Source of the DNA: Isoetes taiwanensis
Lineage: Eukaryota; Streptophyta; Lycopodiopsida; Isoetales; Isoetaceae
NCBI GenBank assembly: GCA_021234155.1
Contig: JAJEKV010000003.1
Coordinates: 20,320,386-20,384,385 of the forward strand
DNA: 64,000 nucleotides
Direction: 5' to 3'
Position numbers and translations under genes: made by a program. Shown piece after piece: positions 12,501 through 24,479 of the stretch (positions are counted from its first letter, which is position 1; each line of letters opens with the position of its first letter). The notes beneath the pieces are model-generated. The model saw nothing but the letters and a program-made list of their open reading frames with translations. It did not search any database and was not told the DNA's origin.

Positions 12501-12947
12501 TTTTAATTGGATGGACAACACATTCTTCTAACATCCTGCCCTGATAGGTGGCCCTTAGTTAAAAAGAAGGCATTTCATCTTGGTTCTAGTTGGCCATTTG
12601 GGAACGAGACAGACTTCACATTTTATGAGGCATTTGTTCTCCTCTTTATAATTTTGTGTCTCGTGATCAAACCAAAATAGCGTTGGCCTATAAGTGCTCT
12701 TTTATTGAATTAGTGGTCAGGGATAATATTTAGATCCAGTATCTCCAAACTACTTCATATCCTTGGGCTTCTCTTGTGGGACACGTGCATTGTGCTTAAG
12801 ACTCTAGTTCTGATGGTATATGCATGTGCTACAAGGCTTTTTGCGTACTTTATTTTTCATTAATAAAACTTTCCTTCTTTGAAAAGAAGAATAAGCCTAT
12901 ATTAATACTATCTGAACATGTATTTATTTCTATCCGACAGGACAACC

Positions 12948-13115
12948 ATTCGACAACAGTATCAGGGTTCGTCAAGGATGTCCTCTCTCTTCGACACTGT
13001 TTGGACTCTACATTGATCAGTTGGAGAGCTGGCTTGCTGACAATGGAGTTAATGGAGCTCAAATTTTGCACCAAATCACCAGCAGCTAATATATGCTGAT
13101 GATGTGAAGTACTTT
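12948..13115 (+). pseudogene. LINE reverse-transcriptase core fragment
   Basis: The plus-strand frame reads VRQGCPLSSTLFGLYIDQLE and, after a frameshift, QLIYADDV (YADD at 13092-13103). These are RT block 4 and the catalytic YxDD box of plant LINEs. It lies downstream of zf-RVT fragments on the same strand, the reverse of the order in a LINE, so several different insertions are mixed here. I see no further coding sequence in 13116-13714. Confidence 0.75.
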
Positions 13116-13714
13116 CTATCCAAATGCAAGCTTGTGATGATTCTAAAAGGGATGAGCCCACTCAGAATACACAAGGAACAATAAAGAAGAAGAATCTTTG
13201 GCCTTCTACTGCTCTGCATATATTAATTGATGAATTTTGCGGTCTTAAACTGAATAAGGTAAATTTGATTAATTTAAGGGAAAGGATTACGATGGGATAG
13301 AGAAGATAATTAATGAAGAGGTGAGCACTACGTACAAGAGGACAAAAGACAAAAATAAGATAAAGGGTCTAATAAAAAGAATACAAAATTAAGAATGGCC
13401 AAGAATCCAAAACCGTGGCATCTCTTTGCCCAGATTGATGCCATGCTAGGATTCTAGCAAGGTGATGGGTTTGCCTGCTGGCACAAAGGATTCAAGGTTC
13501 AGTAGGTCACTTATGCAGGCCAGATTATATAAGAAAAACACTTCAAACCCTTTATAAAAGGGACTTACTGAGTCTCAAGAATCTGCTTCTAATATCACAG
13601 GAAAATTCTTCTACTTGGACATACTAGGTGGCAACATTGGATGATCTTCTTAAGAATAGTCCATCAATTGTTGTGAAAAATGTGATAAAGCGATCAACTC
13701 TAGCTTGAAGGGGG

Positions 13715-14080
13715 AATAAGGGAAGATGTGGTGAAGAAAGGGCTAGATCTGTAGCAGCAATTTCGGCACATGCTATGAAGGAGGTCACTAAGATTTACAA
13801 AGATCTGAAGTTGCTAGAGTTGTAGCAAAAGAAGGAAGCAGCGGAACGTTGCACTAATGCCGGGAAAGAAGGGGAGGCACGAAGGAAAGAAGTTGTAAGA
13901 ATGAATCAAAACATTCAAATAGAGTTGGTTGAAATGAAAATGCAAGTGCTGATACAGCTGAATGGTAGAAATACTCGCATTTTTTATCTTCTACAAACAA
14001 ACCCAGTAGATACCACTGATGATCATGCATTCCCAGGTAATTGCAGTAGCAGCATGAGACCTTTTTATGACACTTAGTTT
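13715..14080 (+). pseudogene. coding-like coiled-coil fragment, family unknown
   Basis: A plus-strand frame with codon-like composition gives ERARSVAAISAHAMKEVTKI, one TAG, then an Ala/Glu/Arg/Lys-rich helix (KEAAERCTNAGKEGEARRKE) and a Leu/Gln/Met-rich segment. It looks like an eroded transposon ORF, perhaps the C-terminal coiled coil of a plant transposase, but I do not recognise it. 14081-14895 holds nothing I can support. Confidence 0.35.
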
Positions 14081-14895
14081 GCTCAGTCGCACGTTTGTAT
14101 GCTAAATAACCATTATGATTAGAAAAAAAGGTTCGAATATTTGATTCCATTTGATTAAGTAGGAGACAAATCATGAAAGTTGGAGGACTACGTATTTGTG
14201 TTATTGGATCCCTCTCTCCATGAGAGTGAGTGTCTTTATGTCTGATTCCCGGATCTTATAGTCAAAGCGCTCAGTCTACTCAAGATTTGTCTTCAAGAAA
14301 CAAGTGCCAGCAAGAATCGCGTCCATTAAATGATACATCTCAGTGTCGGACATGCCCCTTAGAGATCGAAGAATCCTTTGTCGGTTTGTCAGGGACATTA
14401 GCTTGATCATCGTTCAGTTCCTTTTATCCACCTGCGTACCATTGACAAGAGACCTTAGACCTTATAGCATTAGACATAAAGATCCACTGCTTCTCGTCTT
14501 TCAGGTCTTTAACCTTGAGAGTAATGGTGGCGACTTCATAAAATTCATGTTTTATGAAAGAAAAGGTTAGGAAGATCGTCATGGCGATTCGCTTGAGTAA
14601 AGCACACAAAAGAAAAATATATATTATGTCTGGGCTATTATAGAAGGTGACCTTCTGGACCAGAAACTGCACAAAAAGAGGGAGCATTGCTTGATGTTGA
14701 TTTCGGAGTTGCTGTAGCCTCGCAATAAGGGGTTCCCTTTATACCGTATTGGCAATAATTGTGCTCTTTAGAGAGTCATAGGTACTTGGTATTACTCAAG
14801 TTACTGTTCAAAATCCTTGCCCTCCTTCTTGCGTATCTTTTGAGAATTCAGCTTACTGCTGAGTTGATGCGATCATTTTACATAGGATTTAAGCT

Positions 14896-15193
14896 GCTAA
14901 AATAGAATGGTTGCTAGATATAATGTAAGATTTCTTTTTTCTCAGTTGCGCAGGATCGGTGACGATGTCATGTGGAGAGTCTCTGAAAGATCTCAACAGA
15001 TTTTGTGTATGCTCATTGGATCTGGTCCTACACGCATGTAAGATGCTAAAATAGAATGGTTACTAGATATAATGTAAAATTTCTTTTCCTCAGCTGCGCA
15101 GGATCAGGTGACGATGTCATGTGGAGAGTCTCTGAAAGATCTCAACAGAGTTTGTGTATGCTCATTGGATCTGGTCCTACACATCATGTAAGA
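14896..15193. repeat. 149-bp tandem duplication of an exon-like segment
   Basis: Two copies (about 14896-15044 and 15045-15193), roughly 93% identical by eye. Each contains a pyrimidine tract plus CAG (acceptor-like), an open stretch GDDVMWRVSERSQQ then LCMLIGSGPT, and a GTAAGA/GTAAGAG donor-like end. It looks like one exon with its splice signals duplicated in tandem. A 1-2 base indel separates the frames of the copies. The parent gene is not recognisable. Confidence 0.55.
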
Positions 15194-15323
15194 GGAAGTA
15201 GCGATACAATTCTATATGCTGATACTCGTGAACCATGAAACACCCATAGGATAGTACCTTTTATATTGCTCCAGTTTTGAGGCATGATGGAAACGCTCTT
15301 GTATGCAATCTTATTGATTATAG

Positions 15324-15394
15324 GGGTAAACGCACGCTGTGGTGTATCACAAACGCGCATTTTGAGGCCACATTTTTGCACCTTCTTTGTGGTA
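15324..15394 (+). repeat. left terminal inverted repeat of the two-gene transposon
   Basis: Begins GGGTAAACGCACGCTGTGGT. Against the reverse complement of 33878 inward there are two differences in the first 22 bp. The outer core contains TGTGGTGT; a weaker match resumes near GTGGTA at 15389-15394. Flanked on the left by ATAG. Confidence 0.75.
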
Positions 15395-15572
15395 GAATCG
15401 GGTGGTGCATACCGAAGCGGAGATTGCGGGAGTGAAAATTAATGAGCGTCGGTTATTTTAAATTTTATGCCACGTCATTGTTCCTCATTTCAAATAAGGA
15501 AATAATCACCTCTTCTTCTGCTTTTTTGCCGCTTCTTGCCGATTGAACCCTAATGGAGTCAGAGTTGAATGC

Positions 15573-17176
15573 GGAAATGCTCCTAGAGCATTAAACACTT
15601 GAAATCAAACAAAATTTTGAAGCCTTGAGTAACGTTCATATTAAATAAAGATAATAATAACAAAAATATTACTTAGGAACATTGGGAGTGTCACCACCCT
15701 CATCGTCAGAGGACACTCTAACATGTTCTGAGTCTCTAATGGAATATTCACTAAGGAATTTGGTCAAAATGTCGTGCACATCACATGCACAACCATAAGA
15801 GAAGTTGGAAAGCGACATGTAAATAACTTCAAAGCTCTTCTAGGTCAATCTTAACTACGTCGGTCAATGGCAACCTCGGATTCCGCTTCATCTGGAAGAC
15901 AAAAGGAAGCAAAAGTGGGGTTAGTCCTGGAAAAGGACTAAGTGGGCAACCGCTACCTGGGTCTAGATAATCTGGCAAGAAACACAACATTACAACACAA
16001 CTTCATCAGTTAATAATGTCCAAGGATGATCAATCCCTCGCCCGGGCTCACACGTATATCGTTCGCGACACGAATATACGTTCACATACCAATCACCAGG
16101 TATGCACGTTGCTCAACTGCTCCAGCCCTCCGGCAACGACGAAGGGGCGGGTTCATTCAAACAGTTAAATCATATCTTTTAACCATTCCACTTAACCATA
16201 TCAAAGTAACAGGAACATAATAAAAGGAAATGTTCAACAACCATTTTCTACAAACAAGGAAACCTATAAGGAGTAATGGTTTTAAGCCTTAATCAACTAA
16301 TCTAGTGGATGTTTAATAAATTAAAAACCAAGAATTAAATAAGAACGGTAAAAAAACACAAACAAATATAACAAAAGGCTCTGTTTGCGCGAGGACAAGG
16401 CTGGAATGGCAAAAACAGGGTCAGAACAGGTCGGGATGGCGAGGAATCATGCCGGATTTATGGAATCAGGGTCAGACGGCTGCGGGATACTGGAATCAGA
16501 GTGTGAGAGGCCGTTCTACGGTTTGTTCTATCTTCAAGCTTTTAGGTATGCAACTGTAGAGCTTGAGGAAGCTTTAGATGGAATGATCTGCAACCGAAAT
16601 CCATATATGAAACATTCTGGAAGAAAACAGAGAAGATTAAGAGGCATCTGCTTAGAATACAGCAGAGGCTTGGATTTACGAAAAAAAATCCCTTTCTGGA
16701 GAAGTAAAACAAGAGAAGCTGGAGAATATAAAGTAAAGAAAACACAAGTATTCAAATCATGGTGCAATGAACTTCAAGGTCTGGCTCCGGTTAACCCACC
16801 AGTTCCGATTTTCCTCTTCTATAACAAGTCTTGATGGCGCAGGCAAAAGCTTTTTGAAATTTCGATCCACAAAAGACGTTTTTTCTTTGATAATATTATA
16901 ATCCTAAAGTTAGAGAAATATCCTCCCCTTTTCCATTAATAGGAGAAATCTTCCTATTCTTACAGATTCCTAACTGGTTAATCTCCCCTAATCTTAGCTT
17001 CGCTATTCTAATTCAAATCCCATATTCCATCAAATATCTAGTATACCATAGTATGAATACCATATTTACCTTATTCCCCAACCATTGCTATTCTCTTCCA
17101 TAATTAAATATTCCTACCCTAAGGTTAAGACTTAAAATAAAAACGTCAACTTACCCCTCCCCCTAAGTGCGTAACA
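15573..17176 (-). repeat. 3-prime LTR of the gypsy element (1604 bp)
   Basis: Closely similar to 21982-23734. Its minus-strand start is TGTTACGCACT, while the other end has mutated from CA (plus-strand GG instead of TG). Compared with the other LTR it lacks about 103 bp between two GAGTAA copies (corresponding to 22697-22799), and about 26 bp corresponding to a segment near 23250. Confidence 0.9.
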
Positions 17177-17191
17177 TTTTCTCCCACCCTG
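17177..17191 (-). other. polypurine tract of the gypsy element
   Basis: Read on the minus strand, CAGGGTGGGAGAAAA directly precedes the 3-prime LTR. It is the primer site for plus-strand DNA synthesis. Confidence 0.85.
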
Positions 17192-17208
17192 AAAATTTAC
17201 CCATGTCC

Positions 17209-20200
17209 TCATGGAGAGAAATCGGGATAACAATGATTGAACTCCTCAACGTCAATCCACGACGCATCCTCAATAGGTATTCTTGCCAATGCATAAGATA
17301 TTTCTTGATTTCTCGATTTCTCAATTTTCGAATGTCGGTATCAAGGATTTGCTGTGGTTTAAGTAGCAATTTCGAGTCTTGAGCTACCAAATCATCCGGT
17401 TGTAGAACATGTCGGTTTTTAGAAAGATAGCGACGAAGAATTCCTACATGAAATACGTTATGCACCCTTAAATGATTTGGCAAGTTCAATCGATAAGCTC
17501 GAGTTCCAACTCGACCAATGATTTCAAATGGTCCAGCAAACCGTGGAGCTAATTTCTTAGCTTTCGGAAACTTCAAAGAACCTTGCTTAGGATTTATCCT
17601 CAAAAACACTTTATCCCCTATAGCAAATTCACAATGATGCCTCTTTTGATTTGCATATTGCTTTTGCCTATTCTGCGCAACCTGTAAATTATGACGCAAA
17701 AGTTTCAGTTGCTCTTCAATCCCTTTGACCCTTTGATTTGAAGCCTCAACTTGACATAGAGGATCTCGCCAATTAACAGGACATCTGCAATCTTCTCCAT
17801 AAAGTGCTTGGAATAGGCTCATCTTGAGAGAATCTTGGTACGTATTATTATAAGCAAACTCCGCAAGGGGTAAGATAGAATCCCAGGTATGAGGGTGATC
17901 CATCACATACATCCTTAACATGTCTTCAAGAACATGATTAACTCGCTCAACCTGTCCATCAGACTGGGGATGATATGCTGTGCTTATCCGAAGTTGAGTA
18001 CGAATGTTCTGAAAGAGTCCTTGCCAAATTGACCTGTAAACTTAGTATCTCTATCTGACACAATTGATATAGGCATACCATAAAGCCGAAAAATCTCCTT
18101 AACAAAGATACGAGCAATATCCATGGCAGTTGTTGTAGACTTAGTAGGTAGGAAGTGAGCTTGTTTAGTCAATCTGTCAACTACCACATAAATTGCATCA
18201 TAACGGATCGCGTTCGAGGAAGGCCAACAATAAAATCCATGCCAATACTTTCCCATTTTCGCGTAGGGACGTCCAAAGGTTGTAGAAGACCCGGTGTTCT
18301 ATAGGTAAGCAAGTAAGAACATAATACTGAATATATCGCTTCATTCCTGGCCAAAAGTAATGCTGACAAACTTTTCGAATAGTTTTCTTAAGTCTAGGAT
18401 GACCTGCAATAGGATTATCATGAGATTCATGCATTATTTCGTGTCTTAATTGCTCATTATCTGGAACACAAATACGGCCTCTGTAAAACAAGATTCCATC
18501 CTTCAGACAGTAATTCTTAACATCTTGTCCTTGTACCCAAACAATCGCATATCTTCTTCAACTGCTGATCCTCCTGTGTTAAAGTTCTAAACTTCTCATT
18601 CCATGGATTCTGAATTTTACTCACCATAGTATATAGAGGCCTACGAGATAAGGCATCAGCTACAACATTGTCCTTACCTGGAGAATAATCTATTTGAATA
18701 TCATACTCTTGTAGTAACTCCATCCAACGACGTTGACGATTATTCAAGTGGGGCTGGGTCAGAAAATCCTTAAGGCTACGGTGATCCGTTTTGAGGACAA
18801 ATGGTTTTTCCAAAAGATAATGTCGCCATACTCTTAAAGCATGCACTATAGCTAGCATCTCTAGATCATGAGCTGGATAATTAGATTCAGCCGGTGTAAG
18901 CTTGTGAGACTCATATGCGCAAAACCGTCCATCCTGCATCAAAACTCCACCAATTCCAAGACCTGATGCATCGGTTACAACTCGAAATGGTTCATTCATG
19001 TCTGGTATCCTCAATATAGGAGCAGAAGTCAACGCTTCCTTGAGAGTTTCAAAACTTGCACCGCACTTTTCACTCCAAAGGAAGTCTTGCCCTTTGCCTA
19101 GCAAAGATGTAAGAGGTGCAGCTTTCTTGGCAAAACCTTTAATAAACTTCCTGTAATATCCTGCAAGACCAAGAAAAGCTCTTACTTCCCGTACATTGCC
19201 AGGTTGTGGCCAAGATTTAACGGCATCCACTTTGCTTGGATCGGGTTCAATTCCCTTTTCTGAGATAACGTGTCCTAGATAAGTCATACGATGTTGGGAA
19301 AAGGAGCACTTGGACATCTTTGCGCTCCTTAAAATAGACAGTACTTTCCTTAAGTATTGCACGTTCCTCCAAAGTCTTTGAATAAATCAAAATATCATCA
19401 AAGAATACTAACACATATTGATCAAGTTGTGACCTGAATGTGTCATTCATAAGTCTCATGAATGTAGCAGGAGCATTAATCAGTCCAAAAGGCATAACCA
19501 CAAATTCATAATGGCCATACCAAGTCCGAAATGCTGTTTTATATATATCAGATTCTTTAATTCGGATTTGGTGGTAACCTGATCTCAAATCAATTTTAGT
19601 AAAATAGCTGGCATGTCCAATCTGATCAAATAACTCATCAATCCTTGGCAAGGCATATCTATTCTTAATGGTAATTCTATTCAACATCATGTAATTAATG
19701 CAAAGCCGTAAAGTTCCATCTTTCTTTTTGACAAACAACACTGATGCCCCAAAGGAAGAGGTGCTAGGCCGAATAAACCCTTGATTCAATAGCTCAGTTA
19801 ACTGCTTCTTAAGCTCAGCCATCTCAAGAGTATGGAATCGATAAGGTGGTCGAGAAGTTGGTGTAGCTCCTGGTTCCAGTTCAATTTCATGATTAGCTGC
19901 CCTAAACGGTGGCAACTCTGTTAACTCTGGCGGAAAGACATCTTGAAATTCGTCTAATACATTCTGCACTTCTTGGGGAATTGTCTCCTCTTTAACTTCG
20001 GTATGACATGCGAGGTACCCCACAAACATTGAGCATTTCTTGTTCATACATCTTCTTGCTGCTTTCAAACTTAAGAGTTCAAGTTTTCTTTCTATTGGAG
20101 CCCCACAGAGTTTAACTTCCACATCCAGATCTGGTCGACACCATACTATCTCCTTCTCACAGTCAATCAGGGCACGATTTTGTTTCAACCAATCCATGCC

Positions 20201-20607
20201 TAAAATAGCTTGATACTGTCCTAGACTTACAATACCTCAAAGTCAACCTTAGATGGAAAATCACAAATCTAGAATGGTAAGGCAGGCACAAGAGCTTGGG
20301 TGAACTTGATCTTTCCATCTGCCATTTCTACACTTCGTACTGCATGACCTTGTTGTTGAACAATCTTCGGCGATATAAAACTATTGGTGCTGCCACAATC
20401 AATCAAAAATTTAATTGGATACTCAAGAATTTTACCTGGCACATGAATTACTCCAGTTTGAGCCGTAGGCTGACTTCCATCGATAGCTGCATACACGCGC
20501 ATGGATTCCTGGGCCACATCTCCAATCGTAATAGCTCGAGCATTACATGGCCTGTTTTCCTCGATTACCCTTTGAAGTATTTTCATTCCGTGGATTGGAT
20601 ATTCCAT
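17209..20607 (-). pseudogene. gypsy pol: protease, RT, RNase H, integrase, chromodomain-like end
   Basis: Polyprotein in several frames. Protease: FLIDCGSTNSFIS (about 20400), with DCG in place of DS/TG, a variant seen in plant gypsy elements. [26 protein letters not shown] and catalytic [13 protein letters not shown] (about 19390-19430). A frameshift at about 19365 looks like a 2-bp loss. RNase H: VVTDASGLGIGGVLMQ, with KTDHRSLKDFL downstream. Integrase: zinc-binding H...HES..GHP..KKT...YFWPGM, then the DDE core [24 protein letters not shown] and TAYHPQSDGQVERVN, split by frameshifts near 18250 and 17985. The C-terminus reaches LMHWQEY and, one frame over, IEDASWIDVEEF, a chromodomain-like signature, ending at TGA 17211-17209. 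At least four frame breaks make it inactive. Confidence 0.9.
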
Positions 20608-21472
20608 AAGCGGTTCTGCGTTCCTGTATTTTCTGCGGACAATCTCTTACTTGATGACCCACCTGATGGCAGTGAAAACATTTGTTTTCCCTCAATAACT
20701 TCTCCCTTATCTTATCCGCTTCCGATTGAGTTTGTACTCCATTAGTATTCTTCAGCATCATAATTGCTTCACTTTTCCGACGACAGTTATCGGGGTGATT
20801 CCACCCAAAATCATCACTTGTACGCTTCTTCCATGATGCGTTTAGTACCTCCTCCTTATACTTGGCAGCTCTAATCGCTTCACCCAAGCTAGGATACATT
20901 ACTCCTCCAATTAAAACAGACAACTCTGGCTTCAAACCCTTGATGTACTTGTCTGCTAGCTGTTCTGGTTCAAATGGAGGTCCGTAAGGTTGCAACTGCT
21001 GAAATTTAACTGTATAATCTTCTACCGATTTTGTCTGCGTCAAGTTCAAGAAATCATGCATCTTCGCCAATCTATATCCCACAGGCAAGTAATGTAGCTG
21101 GAAAGCTTTTCGGAACACATCCCAGTCAATATCTCCAAAGGTAAGCTTATGGATCTTCTTATAATCGTTCCACGAAATCTTAGCAAAGCTGGTGAGTAAC
21201 AAATCCGCAATAACAGCTTTCTGCTTCTCAGGCGTCTTCTTTATGCTAAAATAGAATTCTATGCCACGGAGCCATGCATCTGCATCATCGCCCATGACAT
21301 CCTTTCCCGTAAACCTTTCTTGCTTGACATTGCGAAGGATCTTGTTAATCTCGTCCGCTACTGGATCCTTTGCGATAGGCATCTGGTTCTGGAGTAAACC
21401 CAACTGTTGCTGCACTCCTTGCAGTATTTGACCTAGCATTCGTACTGCAGCGTTGTCATCTCCTCCCTCCAT
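20543..21472 (-). CDS. gypsy gag with zinc knuckle
   Basis: Structural capsid protein, 309 aa, uninterrupted. It begins MEGGDDNAAVRMLGQILQ, carries a retrotransposon gag core (ADAWLRGIEFYF; VFRKAFQLHYLPVGY; EDYTVKFQQL) and ends with one CCHC knuckle (CFHCHQVGHQVRDC). The stop at 20543 overlaps the protease frame. A one-base slip there (GKQAM then, in the next frame, NARAITIGDVAQ) suggests gag and pol were once a single frame and an extra base now separates them. Confidence 0.92.
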   Translation of the reverse strand: MEGGDDNAAVRMLGQILQGVQQQLGLLQNQMPIAKDPVADEINKILRNVKQERFTGKDVMGDDADAWLRGIEFYFSIKKTPEKQKAVIADLLLTSFAKISWNDYKKIHKLTFGDIDWDVFRKAFQLHYLPVGYRLAKMHDFLNLTQTKSVEDYTVKFQQLQPYGPPFEPEQLADKYIKGLKPELSVLIGGVMYPSLGEAIRAAKYKEEVLNASWKKRTSDDFGWNHPDNCRRKSEAIMMLKNTNGVQTQSEADKIREKLLRENKCFHCHQVGHQVRDCPQKIQERRTAYGISNPRNENTSKGNRGKQAM

Positions 21473-21966
21473 GTTAATCTACAATCCACTTTAACAAGTT
21501 CGTTAGAGTTCTAACAAAGACAATCCAAGTTCCAATCCTTAACATTCGGTTAAATGCTAAGTCAAGAATGGTTAACGCAAGTAAAACATATATTTTTTTA
21601 TTCATTCTCAAGAGAGTACACACGTGATCCATGCACGCAAACTTCTATCCTTTCAGGAGGTTCAAAAGATCTATGGTGCTCAAAGAATGCTATTTGGGCT
21701 TGCTTTCGGGTTTTTCTAGTTCCTATTTCGAAGCCTCAGGTAGGCTTTGGCAATTTTCATTGTCCTAGGGATCCAAACTTGGTTGACGTAGCTAGAATAT
21801 GGAGGATTTATTCCTAAGGCTTTCCTCTCTGGCTCGGGGCTGGATACTTCGGGACCCTCTTCCTCATCACTGGATATGTTGATGACCTCCTTTTCCTCGC
21901 TGTCACTTGGAATATTGATGATCTCCAATTGTCTGGCCCAATAACCGGTTAGCGATCAGGAACCTA

Positions 21967-21979
21967 GGCTCTGATCCCA
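21967..21979 (-). other. primer-binding site, initiator tRNA-Met type
   Basis: Minus strand TGGGATCAGAGCC, two bases after the 5-prime LTR. It differs by one base from the usual plant site TGGTATCAGAGC. Confidence 0.85.
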
Positions 21980-21981
21980 AA

Positions 21982-23734
21982 TGAAACGCTCCTAGAGTGT
22001 TAAAACACTTGAAATCAAACAAATTTTTGAAGCCTTGAGTAACGTTCATATTAAATAAAGATAATAATAACAAAAATATTACTTAGGAACATTGGGAGTG
22101 TCACCACCCTCATCGTCTGAGGACACTCTGACATGTTCTGAGTCTCTAATGGAATATTCACTAAGGAATTTGGTCAAAATGTCGTGCACATCACATGCAC
22201 AACCATAAGAGAAACGTTGGAAAGCGACATGTAAATAACTCCAAAGCTCTTCTAGGTCAATCTTAACTACGTCGGTCAACAGCAACTCAGTCAACGGCAA
22301 CCTCGGATTCCGCTCCATCTGGAAGATAAAAGGAAGCGAAAGTGGGGTTAGTCCTGGAAAAGGACTAAGTGGGCAACCGTTACCTGGGTCTAGATAATCT
22401 GGAAAGAAACACGACATTACAACACAACTTCATCAGTTAATAATGTCCAGGGATGATCAATCCCTCGCCCGGGCTCATACGTATATCATTCGCGACACGA
22501 ATATACGTTCACATACCAATCACCTGGTATGTACGTTGCTCAACCACTCCAACCCTCCAGCAACGACGAAGGGGCGGGTTCATTCAAACAATTAAATCAT
22601 ATCTTTTAACCATTCCACTTAACCATATCAAAGTAACAAGAACATAATAAAAGGAAATGTTCAACAACCAATTTTTACAAACAAGAAACATATAAGGAGT
22701 AACTTGGTACATGCGAGAAGCATTATGACAACATAAGGAAGTAAAAGAAAGGTTAGGCAAAAATCGAGTTCTTAGCTAGAATCGAACTTGGATCTCTTAG
22801 AGTAATGGTTTTAAGCCCTAATCAACTAGACTAGTGAATGTTTAATGAATTAAAAGCCAAGAATTAAATAGGAAAGGTAAGCAAACACAAATAAAGATAA
22901 CAAAAGGCTCTGTTTACGCGAGGACAAGGCCGGAATGGCAAAAACAGGATCAGAACAGGTCGGGATGGCGAGGAATCATGCCGGATTTATGGAATCAGGG
23001 TCAGACGGCTGCAGGATGCTGGAATCGGAGTGTGAGAGGCCGTTCTATGGTTTGTTCTATCTTCAAGCTTTTAGGTATACAACAGTAGAGCTTGAGGAAG
23101 CTTTAGATGGAATGATCTGCAACCGAAATCCATATCTGAAACATTCTGGAAGAAAATAGAGAAGATTAAGAGGCATCTGCTTAGAATACGGCAGAGGTTT
23201 GGATTTAAGAAAAAAAATCCCTTTCTGTAGAAGTAAAACAAGAGAAGCTTAGTCTGACAAGATTTCCTTCGTAAAGGAGAATATAAAGTAAAGAAAACAC
23301 AAGTATTCAAATCATGGTGCAATGAACTTCAAGGTCTGGCTCCGGTTAACCCACCAGTTCCGATTTTCCTCTTCTATAACAAGTCTTGATGGCACAGGCA
23401 AAAGCTTTTTGAAATTTCGATCCACAAAAAACGTTTTTTCTTTTATAATAATATAATCCTAAAGTTAGAGAAATATCCTCCCCTTTTCCATTAATAGGAG
23501 AAATCTTCCTATTCTTACAGATTCCTAACTGGTTAATCTCACCTAACCTTAGCTTCGCTATTCTAATTCAAATCCTGTATTCCATCAAATATCTAGTATA
23601 CCATAGTATGAATACCATATTTACCTTATTCCCCAACCATTGCTATTCTCTTCCATAATTAAATATTCCTACCCTAAGGTTAAGACTTAAAATAAAAACG
23701 TCAACTTACCCCTCAACCCCTTAGGTGCGTTATA
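21982..23734 (-). repeat. 5-prime LTR of the gypsy element (1753 bp)
   Basis: The plus strand starts TGAAACGCTCCTAGAG and ends GTGCGTTATA (mutated from ...AACA). It is longer than its partner because it retains the segments at about 22697-22799 and 23250-23276. The segment around 22780-22800 read in reverse has a tRNA B-box-like GTTCGATTC, so a small insertion here rather than a deletion in the partner is also possible. Confidence 0.9.
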
Positions 23735-24479
23735 AATGCCACTGGTTACACGATGAAATCTCTCCTCAAACAAGAGATTGTGCCCCATGAAGATCTAAAG
23801 AAGCTTTGGGGTGACAAAGTTCCAAATAAATCTGGCTACAGGTATTTTCCCCCAAATGTTTGTTCAAACTGAAAAATTAAGGCATATGTTTTCTTGTACA
23901 TGTTGAAGAATCTGAGCAATGGACAATATAAAGAGTTCATGCAAATTTACAAACGAATTACAGGGAAGCCACATACATGGAGTGGAATGGCTCCTGGAAC
24001 CTGGGCAGTGGCTTATTATCTACATATAAAGGGGGAGGCTGTTAATTGGAAGAGCTTCTTGGATTATTATAGAACTCAGGATGAGAAAGCAGAGGACAGT
24101 TCTTCTAGACCCAAGAGAAAGCATAGGCAAATCTAACCTGAGCAGGAAGAAAATAGTATAAGTGATAGGGATGATGAAGATGATAGAGAAAAAACCAAAT
24201 CAGGTTCCTCTAGACCACACATTCAATCTGAACTCACAATCAAAACAGAAAAGCAGAGCAATGTTTCGAGACCAAATATGCCATTGCAGGTATGCTCAAT
24301 TATTAGTTGTATTACAATAGGAAAAAATCTCAAATTTGAATCTCAAATTTGACCTAGATTGTTTGTATCAACACAGAAAAGGTAACCTCAAATCCACTTC
24401 AAGAATCAGGTATGTCTACTACCATTTTGCATCATGTTGGCTGTATTGTCATGTTGTGCCTCTATGATGCCATTTGTAA

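Larger units (their letters stand above)
15573..23734 (-). mobile_element. Ty3/gypsy chromovirus, full length, inside exon 1 of transposon gene A
   Basis: Minus-strand LTR retrotransposon: 5-prime LTR 21982-23734, primer-binding site 21967-21979, gag 21472-20543, pol about 20607-17209, polypurine tract 17177-17191, 3-prime LTR 15573-17176. A perfect AATGC target duplication flanks it (15568-15572 and 23735-23739), as expected for Ty3/gypsy. Domain order PR-RT-RNaseH-INT with a chromodomain-like C-terminus places it among plant chromoviruses. Frameshifts at the gag/PR, RT, integrase and chromodomain positions make this copy non-autonomous. It inserted within the seventh codon of the host gene. 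Confidence 0.95.

Noticed and set aside
20296-20745. Plus-strand 149-aa frame
   Set aside because: It is antisense to the gypsy protease and gag zinc knuckle, with no independent support.
23842-23881. A 40-bp intron in gene A
   Set aside because: It is too short for a plant intron and the phases disagree; reading straight through in one frame with a single TGA fits better.
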